The position numbers and the translations under genes are program-made. Under the pieces are notes generated by a model. It was not told the DNA's origin. It made no database searches and was given only the letters and a program-made list of their open reading frames with translations. From Symbiodinium natans (lineage: Eukaryota > Sar > Dinophyceae > Suessiales > Symbiodiniaceae): DNA of 55,000 nucleotides. Where the stretch lies: assembly GCA_905221605.1 (NCBI GenBank), contig CAJNDS010000438.1, positions 1-55,000 on the forward strand, written 5' to 3'. Positions 31,976 to 45,628 of the stretch are shown here, one piece after another (position 1 is the stretch's first letter; every line of letters starts with the position of its first letter).

Positions 31976-32514
31976 CTCACCGACATCATATATCATCGGA
32001 TTTTGGCACAGGAAAGGAACAGGGAGGCAAGGCGCACCCGAGACTTTGGAGACCTTGAAAGCCCGAACCGCCAAGCCAAGCGCCAAGCCTCCGATCGGTC
32101 CGCGCTAAAAGACGGGCGGCACCTGAGTACTGGAGCGGCCGCAAAAGAAGCGCGCCGTGGCCAAAGATTTTGCTGACTGAAGACTTTTTCGCAACTAAAA
32201 CCAAAAAAGCACACACACAAAACAAAAAGAACTAAAACGACGTCTGCTGAAGATATAAATGATTCTTGCCTCTCTGAAAAGGCTCTGCTGCTAATTTCGT
32301 ATTTCTGCAATTTAAGCATGCAGAATGTACTAGCTTGGCCCAGCGAAGGTGTTCTCGGCTATTACAACAAGGTGTTCACATGAAAACACTCCTTTCCTTA
32401 GGACACGAGCTGCTGTTTACCGGACCGTGGTCACTGTCGCCGATGGTGCATTATGACGGTCCCGAAAACTCGGGAGACAAGTCAGGTAGACCTCAGATTT
32501 GTAAACCCTCCCGT

Positions 32515-32515
<1 letters not shown>
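31976..32515. other. Unassigned DNA
   Basis: A Lys/Asn-coding A-rich patch lies at about 32195-32240. No supported gene. Confidence 0.45.

Positions 32516-32560
<45 letters not shown>
32516..32560. repeat. 45-nt C homopolymer
   Basis: Uninterrupted C from 32516 to 32560. The length of such a run is unreliable in any assembly. Confidence 0.9.
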
Positions 32561-32563
<3 letters not shown>

Positions 32564-35500
32564 ACCCCGCCCCCGGCTCCAGTCATCGGAGGGTCAGAAT
32601 AGGCCCCGGATTCCACCCCAAATGATCGCGGTGAAACGTTGCCTGTGAGGGCGCTCCACGAAAGGCGTGCTGCTTGATCCAACCCCCCCGCTCCAGAAGC
32701 CCTGAACCTGGACATCTCCTGCTTGCTGTTGTCATCTTGTTTGCAGATTGGCTGACAAATGGCGACCTTGGCTTCTTCTTGGATCCGTTAGCTCAAGTGG
32801 CTACAACGAGAGGCCCTTCCATGAATCATCGTAGTCGATCGTAGCTGCAGTGTGTTGAATCAGCCTGCGGCCACCCCACGAAGCCTTGTAGACATCTGGC
32901 TTATAGGGCTTATAGGGTTGAAGTTTGAGGGTAGAAGAACTCGTATCTTGCCTCTCGAAAAAGCTAAGTTCGCGGCATCCTACCTGTCATAAGGCAGTCG
33001 TCTGAAATCTCAGCCGTCATTGGGCCCAACGACAATACAACCATGCTGATCGGGTACCCAGAAAAGGACCGGAACTTTGATAAGAAAGCATGCAATGTCA
33101 ACCACTTGTCTCTGGACATGTCGGAGGCAAAGCCCGACTTGCACCAGGAGGCTATTCCAAACAAGGGTCCGTTTTTGGGGGGTACAATACAGTTGAGAAG
33201 AGATTCCTACTAATTACGGACGTAAGGCACCTCTACAAAGGATCCTATGTTGGAGCAACCCCCGCCTGGGTTTGGGGGGCTGCCGCTCCGCCCGCTCCGC
33301 CGACGCCGCGACGGCGCCCGGGCTGTCAGCCGCAGTGGAGCTCGGGGTTTCGAGCGCTCACGGCGTCCTGGCGTGGCTTGGGAGACCGGAGCACCGTCAG
33401 CAAATCTCAGCAGGGTTCTTTGTCATAGTCTCGTACACACGTTGTTATAGAGGATGACTTGGATGTCCATGTCATATCGCTTCAGGCTTTGAGGCATCAG
33501 CCTCTATAGATTGATTTCACGAGTTTGCTCCACCGAGGTCTGTACAGAGTTGCATACGGAGTTACGGACTGCGTCAGGAGGGCTTTCTTAAGCTGCACCA
33601 TGCTGCACCCTACCAGTGTGTTCCTCGGCACCGAGCCCCTTCTAAGCCAGAAGCCTGTGGAAGACTCCCAAGAACTTCATCCTAACCCCTTAAGCCCTGA
33701 AACACGAACACGCTTCCTATTCCTGGCTCTGGCCCTTTGTGCACAGCTCCTTGGGGCGACCGGCTGTTCCAGCGTGGCATTCTACGCCCCCTGGTCCAGT
33801 GCAATCACGGATACGCGGGGTGTTGGGCAAATTGGCTTTCAACAAACAACTACAAGTATCTCCTTTGTTTAAGAGGTTTGGGAACGGTTTGGTTGCCCGC
33901 TGTAGGGTTTACCGTGGTTTTCAGGTGCCTTGTTTTCAAGGATTTAAGGGCCACGTTGTGGTTGGCCTGCCTTTTTCTGGCAAAGGCTGATTTTTGAATA
34001 GCCTGGTGTATCCGTACACCTCATACCAAAAACCTGCCTGTAGAGCTTGCAAGAGACTGGCCCTATACCCATCGTTTGAGGAAGCACCAGCTTATACCAG
34101 CTTGCTGTAGCCTGCGCAAGAAGGGTCAGGTTGGCCAGGAGAGGTCGACAGGAGAAGAATGCAAACACCGGTGTTTTGTCCTTCGGCTGCTTTGGTTCGA
34201 CACCTGCAGTAGTGGTCCTTTAGTCTCGGGCTGTGGTCGCTGCAGTGAAGATGTCGTGCTTCTGTGCACCTTGCCTAGTGTAAGCTGGATCTGTGCGATA
34301 GCTCCCCATAGCTCCCCAGCACCACCTCCACCTCCACTGCTCCTTGAGCCAGATTGGCCAAAGCAATGAACGATCATGTTGAACCCTGTCTTGGAATGAG
34401 GGCCCTGTTGTTGAAGGCACATTTCCTGCAAAGGGGACCCTTTGTCACAGAGTCCTGAGCAACCCAACCCTCCGGGGGGAGGGGGGCGGGGTGGGGGCTA
34501 TACACAGTAAAGAAGGGTGCATTACAGCTGTGACATGGCAGTCGGAGCAGAAATGATGGTCGCGCATATGCTCGCCTCCTCATCTTCGTGGTTGACTAAG
34601 AGCGCTGCAAAAGTAAAGATTAGGGTTCGCGGGACGCTGCTCGTGCACAACACACTTACAAGTACACTTGCACTGACACTTACACTCACACGCTGACCTT
34701 GTGCTTCGTTGTTGAAAACAAGCACGCTGTCGCAATCTCGGGTTGCCTGTCACAGCTGCCAAGCCCTTCTCTGCAAATTCAGAAGTAATTACGGGTGAGA
34801 CGTGGCCCTAGGCACGAGTCCCACATGACAGCTTGTGCACCATGGGCGTGCCCCATCACATGTTGATGGACCAAGTCATCCGCACGTTGCCATTCCAAGG
34901 CCGTAGATCCTCGCCACCATCCTACCAAGACACGTGGACATCTGATAGCAACGATGCCGATGCTGGGCCCAACGGGCTTGGAGAATGGCCTTTCGGTCCC
35001 CTAAGTTCCGATTCCGCTTGGCGAATGCCCGATCTCTGAACTGCGTTTGAACAGCTTTGCAGTCTGCACCAGCTATAGCAAATGGGTTTGCTCGGGTTCA
35101 AGTTCCCCCGTTTTGTGCCCATTCTTTTGCGCGCCTTGGCCTTCATCTGCACGTTCCACCGCTTCCTGGGTGCAAGTGATGTCGTGCGATGTCACTGAGA
35201 AGCAATCCAAGCAGAACGTGTTCAATCACTGTGCCGGGCGATATATGACTACCGACGGCATCTACAAGAAGTTGCGCAGGAGTGAAGTTCTGATGGAAGC
35301 AGCTATATGCGTACAGGCGTGCCGCGCTAAGCATGAATCAAGCAAGTCCAGAGCGCACGTGCAAGAGGAGCAGCGAGTCCACTCAGATCATGTGCCCCTT
35401 TTGCTAAACGCATTCACTCCAAGGAAGATGCGTTACAAGTTACAATTGCTGCGAGACACCAGTGCTTGGTGAGGTGACCGATGTGCGAAACAAGACCGGA

Positions 35501-36034
35501 CAAGGACTTCAAAATAAGTTCATCTGTGAGGGGTGCATCTCGATGTATGCAATTTAGGTCGCTTAGGAGTCCCAAAAACTACACACAATGCTGCTGAAAG
35601 CAATGCTTCAAGATGGCTTCCACGGCCCAGCAAACCCCAGCAACACGCCAAAAGGAACCACAGCGGCCGCGCAGTGCCTCCACCCGCACGCAAGAAAAGA
35701 GAGTACATGAGAGTACACAAGAAGCAAAAGATAAGCCGGGAAACAATTGCTCGTTGAAGACCTCAGAGGGCTCTCCTTAGTCCAGCAATTGCCTTTGGCT
35801 AAGACTTGACCAGCAAGACCCTTCAGATACCAAGAACGAGCCTTGCGCGCGTGCTGGCAAGCTGCTGAGAGAGCGTCCGGGCGATGGAGCGCCGGACCTC
35901 GGGATGGGTTCCTCTGCATTGCCAAGCTCCCAAGCTCTTAAAAACAATAGCTACAATAGGCTACAATGATCTAGGGAATTCTCAGCACTGCCTGGGTTAT
36001 CCTGGGTTAACTGCTACAACTTGACATCCTTGGT
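32561..36034. other. Unassigned DNA
   Basis: Several 110-140-codon open frames (33090-33428, 33525-33872, 35047-35472, all plus) were read through and none shows a known motif. No tRNA or tandem array was found. A candidate degenerate spliced-leader-like word lies at 34340-34357 (minus). Confidence 0.4.
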
Positions 36035-36508
36035 GTGAATGACTTCAACCTGGATCCAGCAACCCGCCGAGTTAAGGCGCCCAAGCCAATGAAGTATTCA
36101 CCCCTGCAAACTCCACCAAGCGCCACCAAGCGTAAAGAAAGAGTTAAGAAGTTCCAAAGCCTCTGGTTTAAGAAGATACAAGTATCTTCTGTTGGGGAGT
36201 CTTGTTCGAGGCAATGCCAAGCTCCAAGCGCTTGGGCCAAAGCTAGAAGCTCCTGGACTGGAGGCTCAACATGGCTCAACTCTACACAACTCTATTCGAA
36301 TCAGCAGCGGCTCAAGAGTGGCATGCAGATCACATTCTTCAAAACCGGTGTCAAACCTCGCAGCCGGGTGCATGTTGGGTACGACCTGGTGATGACAGGC
36401 GTAACTGAGGTCTTTGTGAGTACGAAACTCAACGATCGCACCTATACGTTCATAATTCCAAGCCCTCAATGCGCTCAACTCTGCTGGGCCGAATCTGCCA
36501 AAGCCTAG
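36035..36508 (+). CDS. Hypothetical 157-residue ORF
   Basis: Not recognised. The N-terminal third is basic (TKRKERVKKFQSLWFKK). The C-terminal part reads GMQITFFKTGVKPRSRVHV and later LNDRTYTFIIP, alternating hydrophobic and polar residues as in beta structure. An antisense frame at 36450-36806 of 118 codons also looks protein-like. Either could be chance. Confidence 0.2.
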   Translation: MNDFNLDPATRRVKAPKPMKYSPLQTPPSATKRKERVKKFQSLWFKKIQVSSVGESCSRQCQAPSAWAKARSSWTGGSTWLNSTQLYSNQQRLKSGMQITFFKTGVKPRSRVHVGYDLVMTGVTEVFVSTKLNDRTYTFIIPSPQCAQLCWAESAKA

Positions 36509-37045
36509 CAAACCCTCCTTGGCAGTCGCCGTTTGGAGAGGCTCTGGTGCCTGAAAGGCCCGAAGGGCGGCAAGGGTCGAGGAGTTGGGTGACCGAAGTG
36601 GCCTGATCCTGCAAAGAGATGAGACAACATTGTGGTTCCGACTTCTCTCCTATGATGTCCTGCAGATATGCCTCTCGCAGAGATGTCGATGCGCCCGCCT
36701 GTGCCAGAAGATAAAGGCTGTCAGGGTTCCGTTTGATCATCCCCTCTCGCATCTGATCACAGCTCGGCTTTATATTAGACAGTTGCCCAGCCATACGCAC
36801 TTGCACTGTTTAAAAGATCTTGGCCTGGTACAGACGCAGCACCGCAATATATTACGAAGGCACGACTCATGTGGTAAAGCGAGTCGTCTCACGGTTCAGA
36901 CATGCTTGGGTGCCCATCGCCTAGCATCCCCTTCCCACCTGATAAAAAAGGGTCGGGGGTAGGCAGGGGTCCCTTGCCCCGCTCTCTGACCCTTACCCTT
37001 GCCCGTACCCCCTACCCGCGGCGGCACAGGCAGTAGCCGTGAAAT
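36509..37045. other. Unassigned DNA, possible minus-strand ORF
   Basis: The minus-strand frame 36450-36806 encodes 118 residues, including SLYLLAQAGASTSLREAYL, with no known domain. The stretch ends in a C-rich patch at about 36950-37020 with repeated CCCTTACCC/CCCGTACCC words. Confidence 0.3.
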
Positions 37046-37073
37046 ATGATGATGATGATGATGATGATGATGA
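37046..37073. repeat. (ATG)9 microsatellite
   Basis: Nine ATG units followed by ATATATTATG. The 219-codon plus-strand frame that starts in this repeat (Met-9) has no recognisable domain. Confidence 0.9.
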
Positions 37074-38240
37074 TATATTATGATATTATGCTACAGTATT
37101 TTCGTATATATTCTGATCTTGCTATCTACCCTGCCCCACTTGCCGCCTCATCCGCCTCTGTCAAAGAGCTGAGCCATGCTTCCCCTAGGAGTGGAAGGGC
37201 GATGGACGAATTCGGGTGTACGGCTTACAGGGTTCCCAAAACACCGACCTGTTGTTTTTTTGGGGGATCAGTCAATTCCTGTGCACCATTGTGCACCTAT
37301 AGAGCGGAACGACTTTTGCAAGAACGTCGAGGTGCGCAACTGGACTACGAAGTAGTTCCCCATCTTTCGAAAAACTCATTATACAGGCTCTGCTATGGCT
37401 ACCACGTAAATCGAAGCCGAGTCCTGCAAGTCCAGAGTCACCAGGCGCTCAAAAGCAGCGGAATCCTTCTTTGGGCCCCCTTCCCGAGCACGTCTATTGC
37501 ATCGGCTGGGTCCTCGACCCCCAAACTTAAACATCCTTCCTTAACAAGTGCCCTCCCTACACCCGTGAAACATGGACCCGAGTCTCCGACGGTCTTGGGC
37601 CCTGCTTTTATAGCCACTGCGAAGATCCTCCACATACTCGTTGCGATGGCTGATGGGCAAACAGTTTCCCGGTGTGTAGTCGCAGGGAGATATCTTCCCT
37701 GTTGAGCAGATCAGCACGATGCAGCATGTTCAACAACCGACTTTCCAGAGAGTAGATGCGGATCTCAGTGTCTATGGAATCCAATACTTGAACTCTTGAC
37801 TTGAACTCCCTGACACCTACACAGAACTGCGACCCCAGACACTCCTCGCCGAAGGATGCCCTGGTACGGCCCGGAAGAGCAGGCGCTTGCCTCAATCCCA
37901 GATTCTTGAAGCTTGACTACGCATGATGTCGTGGTCAACACCTGACACCTTGCGACATACTCACATCTGGGCATGCAACGGCGATGCTTCGGCAGATGAT
38001 GGCGACTCTTCGTCCTCGATATCCTCGACCTGTGTGTCCAAATCTATCCAAGTCTGCGCCGTGTTGGGTTTGAGTTATTGGCTTTCGTGCCGGGGTCTTC
38101 GCGCGCAGCGTTGAGAAAAACGACATTTTCTGACATTGTCGACGAAAACAGTAATTACAACACCCGCCCGCCCGCCTCCCCACGTGCGCGCATGCGCTCA
38201 TACAAGCCCCCACATGCAGCCCGCACACGCACCACACCCC
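37074..38240. other. Unassigned DNA
   Basis: No supported gene between the ATG microsatellite and the CA-based satellite. Confidence 0.45.
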
Positions 38241-38877
38241 CGCCCCGCACCCCCACCCGCAACCACACAACCACACAACCGCACAACCGCACAACCACAC
38301 AACCACACAACCACACAACCACACAACCACACAACCACACAACCACACAACCACACAACCACACAACCACACAACCACACACACCCACGCACGCACACAC
38401 AGACACAACCACACACACACACAACCACAGCCACAGCCACAGCCACAGCCACAGCCACAGCCACAGCCACAGCCACAGCCACAGCCACAGCCACAGCCAC
38501 AGCCACACACACACACAACCACACGCACACAACCACCCACACAAACACCCACACAACCACCCACACAACCACACACACACAACCACACACACAACCACAC
38601 ACACACACACACAACCACACACACAACCACACACCCAACCACACAGACACACACACGCACACACGCACACACGCACACACGCACACACGCACACACGCAC
38701 ACACGCACACACACGCACACACACACACACAGACACAGACACAGACACACACGCACACACACACACACACACAAACACACGCGCACGCGCACGCACACGC
38801 ACTGTGACACACTGACACACTGACACACACACTGACACACTGACACACTGACACACTGACACACTGACACACACACT

Positions 38878-38940
<63 letters not shown>

Positions 38941-39094
38941 ACACACACACACACACACAGAGACACACACACAGAGACACACACAGAGACACACACACAG
39001 AGACACACACAGAGACACACACACACACACACACACACACACTGACACACTGACACACTGACACACACACACACACACACCCACCCACCCACCC
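38241..39094. repeat. Layered CA-based satellite
   Basis: Distinct sub-arrays follow each other. ACACAACC octamers occupy about 38262-38385, and ACAGCC hexamers about 38425-38505 (13-14 units). Mixed ACACAACC/ACACCC lies at about 38506-38640, CACACACG octamers at about 38650-38720, and CACACTGA octamers at about 38800-38880. Pure CA follows at about 38880-38937, then CACACAGAGA units at about 38958-39015, CACTGACA again, and CCCA at about 39080-39098. The 425-codon Cys/Val frame on the minus strand is repeat translation. Confidence 0.95.
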
Positions 39095-40567
39095 ACCCTG
39101 AATCACGCTGACACCCAGACGCGCACATGTGCACGAAAAAACTGTGTAGCCGGCAATTTGGCCGATTAGATACTTGGGTATGAGTAGCAGCCTGAGTAGC
39201 ACACAGTAGCACATGTAGGTCACAGACTCACGCACGAGACGCCTGCACATCTGCTGGTCCACTTGATCTGGACCAGGCCTTCCCGTCTGTTGGGTCTGTT
39301 GGGTTTGTTTCGGCCCCCAATTCAAATTGTGGGATCAACAGATCAACAGCAATCTTCTGCAATTGCCTACTGATGGCTGCTGTCTTCAAGCAGGGGCTCA
39401 GGCGTGACTCATGTGGCTCGAACAACAAAACAAAACGAGCCGCAATCCACCGAACTCGAACAGGGAACCTCGGAGGGCCCAGCGACTGGCGCCGACGGTG
39501 GCGATGGAGGCGACTGCGTGGGCCGGGACATCACTAGCTTCTGGAGTGTGTGTACCTACTGGTAGTAAGTGCGAAGAAACAGCGAAGCTTTCGGTTCCTT
39601 GGAGTTCGCTGGTTGGATTTGGGTGGGCCTTGTTGATCTTGTTGCGCTGGCTACTTATTGTGAGGCTTGTGACGGCCTTGTTAGAGAGAAAAAAAGGCTG
39701 AATATAGAGAAGCCTGCTTGCTGTCGATACTGAACTGCACAGCTTTGCTCAGCAATCTCAGTGAAACTGCCTGAGCTCCATCGACTGTGGGCTCCTCAAG
39801 GAGGTCGGCTGCGGAGCTGACAACCTAGGTCTGGTCTGGTCTTCGCATCGGGGCGGGGTTGAATGTCGCAAGTTGGATGTGCTGAGATACTGCAGTGGCT
39901 CCTGCAACACCACTCCCAAAAACAGCCAGATACGGGACCTGGTGTCAACATCATGTCATTTTTATGTGTCGAAAAGGTCGCTGCATGTCGCTGCTGTGCA
40001 AAGCTGGAGTCCCTCTCAATGCTACGGTGAAGAAGTCTACTCTGCCCTGCTTCTCAAAATCGACAGTTGTTTCAGTCACGGCTTTTGTGGCGCTGGAAAG
40101 CAACAACTACGACGTGGCCGTGCACATCTGCAAGCTGTGCCCTCTGACTTGCCTCCTGTCTCGTGCTCCCCGACGTGGACGTGGGAGACAAACAAGCTAG
40201 CTGATCCCTCGAGCACTCCCTTGCTGGTCTGGCTTTCGTGCATGTCAGGACTTGCAAAAAACGAATCCGACAGCAAATCAATATCACCAGCCAATATGCG
40301 GCCGATCATGACATGTGACAGTTGACTGTCCGGGCTGTGCCAGAAACATTTTCCGACAGCATGCGTGAGTGCGTAATGCACCACGCAGCAACGCAAGCAT
40401 TCGTCGGTGCAGAAGGATTCGTTCCTGCATCTTAAAGATTGCGTCGTCTCTGCAGGTCATGGAGACAAACGCCTTGCACTGTTGGCCCAACATGACGGCC
40501 AGAAGGAACTTTTCATACCACGCATCGCGGCTGTGCAGCTTAGCCGCTTTGCAGTTACAAAGAGCTG

Positions 40568-40570
<3 letters not shown>
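39095..40570. other. Unassigned DNA
   Basis: Only frames under about 150 codons with no domain. The 150-codon frame at 39873-40325 (plus) is unrecognised. Confidence 0.45.
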
Positions 40571-40620
<50 letters not shown>

Positions 40621-40630
40621 CGAGAGCAGG
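40571..40630. repeat. (GA)n microsatellite
   Basis: About 22 pure AG units followed by CGAGAG units. Confidence 0.93.
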
Positions 40631-43600
40631 AGCAAGAGCAGCAAAAGAAAAAACGAGGGTGAGCTTAGTTAGCTTCTTTGAGTCTTGACTGCGCAGAACA
40701 TCCCAAAACGTGACCCCCAAAAACGCCCCAAAAACGCTCCGGGGAGAGAAAGCCCCTGGGGCCCGGGGGCCCCAAAATCCCTAATGCCCAAAGAAGAGCA
40801 ATGAGAACAGGCTAAGTGACATATCCGGCTTCCAAGCAAAACCGAGCTTGCCCCGGAACAGAGCAAGCTGGCCAACGCTAGGAGAAAAGCCAGAGCATAC
40901 TCCACACTCCAGCGCTCCAAGTTCCCACATAAGTTCATAAGGAACAACTACTAGAGTTGAGGGAATGAGGCAGTAAGCGAAGGCCACAAGCTGAGGTGAA
41001 ACACGACATGCCTGAGAACCATCAATTGAGCAACAGATCTCCGCTGAGAGTTGCTGCCTGGACTTGCACTGATATGCACTGCAGGTCACTGCTTGCCATC
41101 GCTTGCCCACAGCCGCGTCGCTGCTTTTGGGGACCGGAGGGCGAGCAATCCAGAGCGAACGTCGCCATATTCAAGATGACCACTTGGCCGTAAGACGAGC
41201 ACTCATGAGCACTCTTCTTCGTGCAGGGCCACACACACAAATTCACTAGTCAGAAATTGGATGCGCCTTCCCCTTGCTTTGCTGGGCTGGCGTAGCCAAA
41301 TTGCAGCGAGGGAACGGACCCTGACAGCACCCAGCCTAAGGAAAAACAGACACCAAAGTCAATCGAGGGACGGACTTTGGGACTGGGTCGGAATGCTGCG
41401 AACATGCCCTGCAGGCCGCCGCTTCGACCCAGAGAGCAGGAGCGTCTGATCCTTCTCCAGGGCAAGCACGCACCCTGGCACGGGCAAGAAACCCCCACCT
41501 TCAAAGATGGCAGGCCAGGCCACGCAGCAGCTCCCCTAGAAGTGGAGAGCCGCATATCACTGAAGCCGGCTCACACATCAAGTCTCTCTTCGTGTTTGAT
41601 GTGGTTCAGTCATACGGAGTGCAAAGGACAAAAAAAAAGACAAAGCATGGCGCATGTAGCTGTCTGCATGGTAGCTGAATGCCAACTAATTCAATAAACT
41701 GGTCCAGTCCCCGATACAGGGAACAGTTTGAGCCGTGGTGCTTAAGAGTGCTAGTGGGAGTGAGTGGGAGTGGGACTGGGGGGGAGGGCGAAGGTGAAAG
41801 TGAGTGAGAGAGCGAGAGTCGCAGCAAGAGTGAGTCAAAAGCCTGAAGATGTGAAGTTTCGCCTGCTCTCGCTGACTCAGGAATTGCCAGTGCCACCTAG
41901 AAGCATAGACCTTGTTCACCTGCGGGCCGGGAAGCTCCAGGACACGTAGGAAGGGAAGATATGGTTACGAACAACCAACATATCAGACACTATGAAGCAC
42001 GAAGCTCGCGTCATGCCCTCATGGCTACACTGGTTTGCACGGTGCGCCTGTAGGCTCTAATTCTCTCGAAAAGATCAGGAGGAGGTGACGTGGCAGCCTA
42101 CATCGTCTTGCTCCCACGGTGAAAACGGAGGATGGGAACGGAAGTGCAGGGAGAAAGGGGGGCCATGGAAAATCACAAAACGACTTACTCCCCCCCCCCC
42201 CCGCCCCGTGCCTGACAGAACTTCACGATCCAAACCCTTCCCAGACTCATCCAAGAGCCATCAACCATCAACCCCAAAACATCCCAAAACCCTGTAAGCC
42301 CGAAAAACATCGCGCGAGGACTTCTATAGGCAAAATTTTGTGAGCCTCCGTCGTAGGCCGCAGTGAGGCGGCGAGGCGGCGGAGCGCGCGCATATGGCTT
42401 TTTGGGGACTTTGGAGAGTTTTGCGGTTTGGGGTTTCTAGGGACGTCTGAGTGGTGAAGGTGCGGAGTTTGGGGGTTGTTGGGATGGTTTGGGTTTGCAG
42501 ATGTTTTGGGGCCTGATTGTTGCAGGAACGTGCTTGGAATCGTATTCCCGCTTGCGTACAATCTTGTCTGACAGCATCTAGTCCTGGACAAGATTATCCC
42601 ATATTTCACCACCAACATGATGATGAGGATGATGAAAGGAATGACAAAGCAACGAAGCAGCCCAAAACGGCTCTGCGGATGCCAGGAACTTCCGAGCGCC
42701 AGCAACCAATCTTCGAGCTGTGAGACCCTGGGGCGGTCTAATTACAACATAATACAACTGTAGTCACTGTGGTGGATTTGCAGCGCCAGTTTAGCAGATT
42801 GCCTCAGCTCGTGATACGAAAATTGGTGCCAGGCGCTGCTTATGTCAAGCTCAGGTTAACAATTGCAACAACCTGTCGCCCTATACTTGGAAACTTTGCA
42901 AGACCTAGCCCGACATCACCTCGAGCCGGCGATGAGAAAATAACCCCACGGCCAGCAATGAAATGCCACTGCCAGTCCATTTGGTGAGAGCCAGGAATCA
43001 GCAGCTCGTCTCGGGTGTTCTGTCGCATGCAGCCAGATGCAAGGAAACGCCTTGTTTGCCTAATTGCCCGGCAACGCTGGCAACCAGTCCAAATACTATG
43101 GCATCACCGAGCAGTCAGTGGGCTGGTGGCCATCGCTACACATGAATGAGCAATCGTCTCGCTCTTGCAACGATGTTCGGCCAATGGTGCATCATGGCCT
43201 ACGGTGACAAGTACGCCAAAACGTTTCACTTTCCAAGGCACGTGGCCTTTCCAATGTTGATTAATGGCCGCAGGGGGTTGTTCATGTGCTAATACATGTG
43301 TTTGTTGTGTGCGGAGGGCGGGGGAACCTGCTGCTCTAGTAACTCCATGCTTAACCTCTGTCAAATCCTACCAACTAAGGCCGCTCAGGCGGATCGCGGT
43401 ACATAGGCGGCCGTCTTTGCATGATAGCCCAAATCCTGAAGAAGAGGCAGCGAGCGACTCTGTAGAGAGGACTGCGGCCCTGCCACAGAGAGGTTGGGGA
43501 GAATCGCAAAGCGACAAACATAAAGGTGACAAACTTCTTCAACGGCACTGCAAAGAACAGAGAGCTGCTCGAACGAATAATCGCCCGCCACGCCACATGA

Positions 43601-43839
43601 AACAGCGACGTTTTGAATGTGTTGGTCTCTTTCGTCTAACACCAGCACGTAAAGCGGATTAAAGCGGTCGTTTTGTGTAACGCAGACTGCATGTGGAAAA
43701 ATACACAACTTGCCACTCACTACTTCTTACTGCTTACTCATTACTACTATCACCCCTACAACCTGCTTTTAGTAGTCGTCTAGTCCCTACTACTACTTGC
43801 TACTACCTACTACTACCTGCTGCTTCCTACATCTATCTA
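40631..43839. other. Unassigned DNA
   Basis: Contains an A run near 41630, a short GAGTGGGAGT array at about 41752-41800 and a C homopolymer near 42190-42201. No recognised gene. Confidence 0.45.
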
Positions 43840-43860
43840 CCTACTACGACTACGACTACG

Positions 43861-43895
<35 letters not shown>

Positions 43896-43971
43896 CACTA
43901 CTACTACGACGACGACTTCCACTTGCACTAGCACTAGCACTAGCACTACCACCACCACTACCACCACGACG

Positions 43972-44022
<51 letters not shown>

Positions 44023-44069
44023 ACTACTACTGCTACTGCAACTACTACGGCTACTATTACTGCTGCTAG

Positions 44070-44114
<45 letters not shown>

Positions 44115-44117
44115 AAG

Positions 44118-44168
<51 letters not shown>

Positions 44169-44170
44169 AT

Positions 44171-44221
<51 letters not shown>

Positions 44222-44224
44222 AAG

Positions 44225-44284
<60 letters not shown>

Positions 44285-44330
44285 GAGGACGACGACGACT
44301 ACTACGACTACCACTACCACAACCACTAGC
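43840..44330. repeat. Second (CTA)n-derived block
   Basis: About 480 bp of CTACTA with CGACTA, CACTAG, CTGCTG and ACAAGT interruptions. It passes into GGCGGCAGCAGCAGCAGG and GAGGAGGA at the 3' end. It has the same unit and the same strand as the block at 10424-11013. Confidence 0.95.
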
Positions 44331-45559
44331 AGTGGCGGCGGCAGCAGCAGCAGCAGGAGGAGGAGGAGGAAGACGAGGAGGGGGGGGGAGGACGAGCAGC
44401 AGCAGGAGGAGGAGGATTCGTAGTCATAGTAGTAGACGACATGGCATCAGTAGTAGACATAGCCATAGTAAACGCAAAATCGCCGGAAGTGGGGAACATG
44501 CAACCGTGCAGTTCCAACAGCACAAAACCTGTAGTCAGCACTCGACTGCCCTGAAGGCATACCATCAGGAGTGATTTGCTAATATTCTTAATGTTATCAA
44601 TCTTATTCAGATTATCAGCATTATTCCTGTTATTCGTATTCCTTTCGTATGATTCATATCCCCAATTGCTGTCAGTCCAAGCTGCGCTGCGGGAACGCCC
44701 GAGGGTGGCAATGGCGTGGAACGCGGTGAAGGCACAGCGCAATCAAGAATCTCCACCTGCGTTTTGGAGGTCACGTCGCGCGGTTTTGGCTCTGATCTAC
44801 GTCTTTGCCAAAGGAACGAATTGCGATTAGAACTGAAGGTTCCACTGCAAGCAACTATACACTAGCAGTTTGTGCCCATGGTTTTGGGGCTTTGACGCGT
44901 AGGGCAGGTAGATCACACACCAGATGCTTGCAGCCGATGGAGGAGGACGGCAATTCAACTCAAGTCGTGTAAACAGGAGCCTTCGATCTGACGCTAAATT
45001 CTTCCCGAACAGTGAAACACATTGATATTGCCATATGAATATGGTGCGCAAAATTAAACTAACATTCAAACTACCACCATGTTGCGCATTAGCACCACAA
45101 AACGTACTGTACCAAGAGTCAGATCAAACTTGCTGTGATCGCTGCAGCCTCGCCCGCCCTCCCAATGATGTCGGCCACCAGGTAAAGGTCAGCATCAAGT
45201 GGCACCTCCCGTATCATGATTCTCAATGTCACTCTAAACCCGGCATAACTTTTGCCACAATCTCGGCATTTCAGCCCTTTCCGCTGGCCTTGATTCCATC
45301 CTCTAGCGTGAGACGCCCGACGATTTCACCGTTCCTGCCGGACTACCAGAAGAGGAGCCCCTGTGTAGAAGAACAACTACCGTCCTTCCAAAAGCAACGG
45401 CTTTGACTTGCCAACTCTGTAGCTTGCCGGCTTGCTTGCCTGAGAACCTCCTGGAGGTAAAAGGGGGGAGTGAATGAATATATGAATTCACGACACAGCC
45501 CTTGATTCACAGGTTCTAAAAGGTTGGGTCTCAAGGTGTGATGGGTGCTGCGGTCATTT
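44331..45559. other. Unassigned DNA
   Basis: Purine-rich GGAGGA/GCAGCA for the first ~100 bp, then ordinary sequence with no supported gene. Confidence 0.45.
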
Positions 45560-45628
45560 CCCCCTTAATAATAATAGTAAAACGAAGGTAATGAAAGCAC
45601 GCTTCGTTTTATTATTATTATAAGGGGG
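45560..45628. repeat. Hairpin element 1 (69 bp)
   Basis: The left arm 45560-45587 (CCCCCTTAATAATAATA... ending AAAACGAAG) pairs with the right arm 45602-45628 (CTTCGTTTTATTATTA... ending AAGGGGG) with one small offset. The 14-nt loop is GTAATGAAAGCACG. It encodes no protein. It belongs with the two elements that follow. Confidence 0.9.

Noticed and set aside
37935-39325. Cys/Val-rich minus-strand ORFs of up to 425 codons
   Set aside because: They are translations of the CA-based satellite; no protein-like sequence lies outside it.
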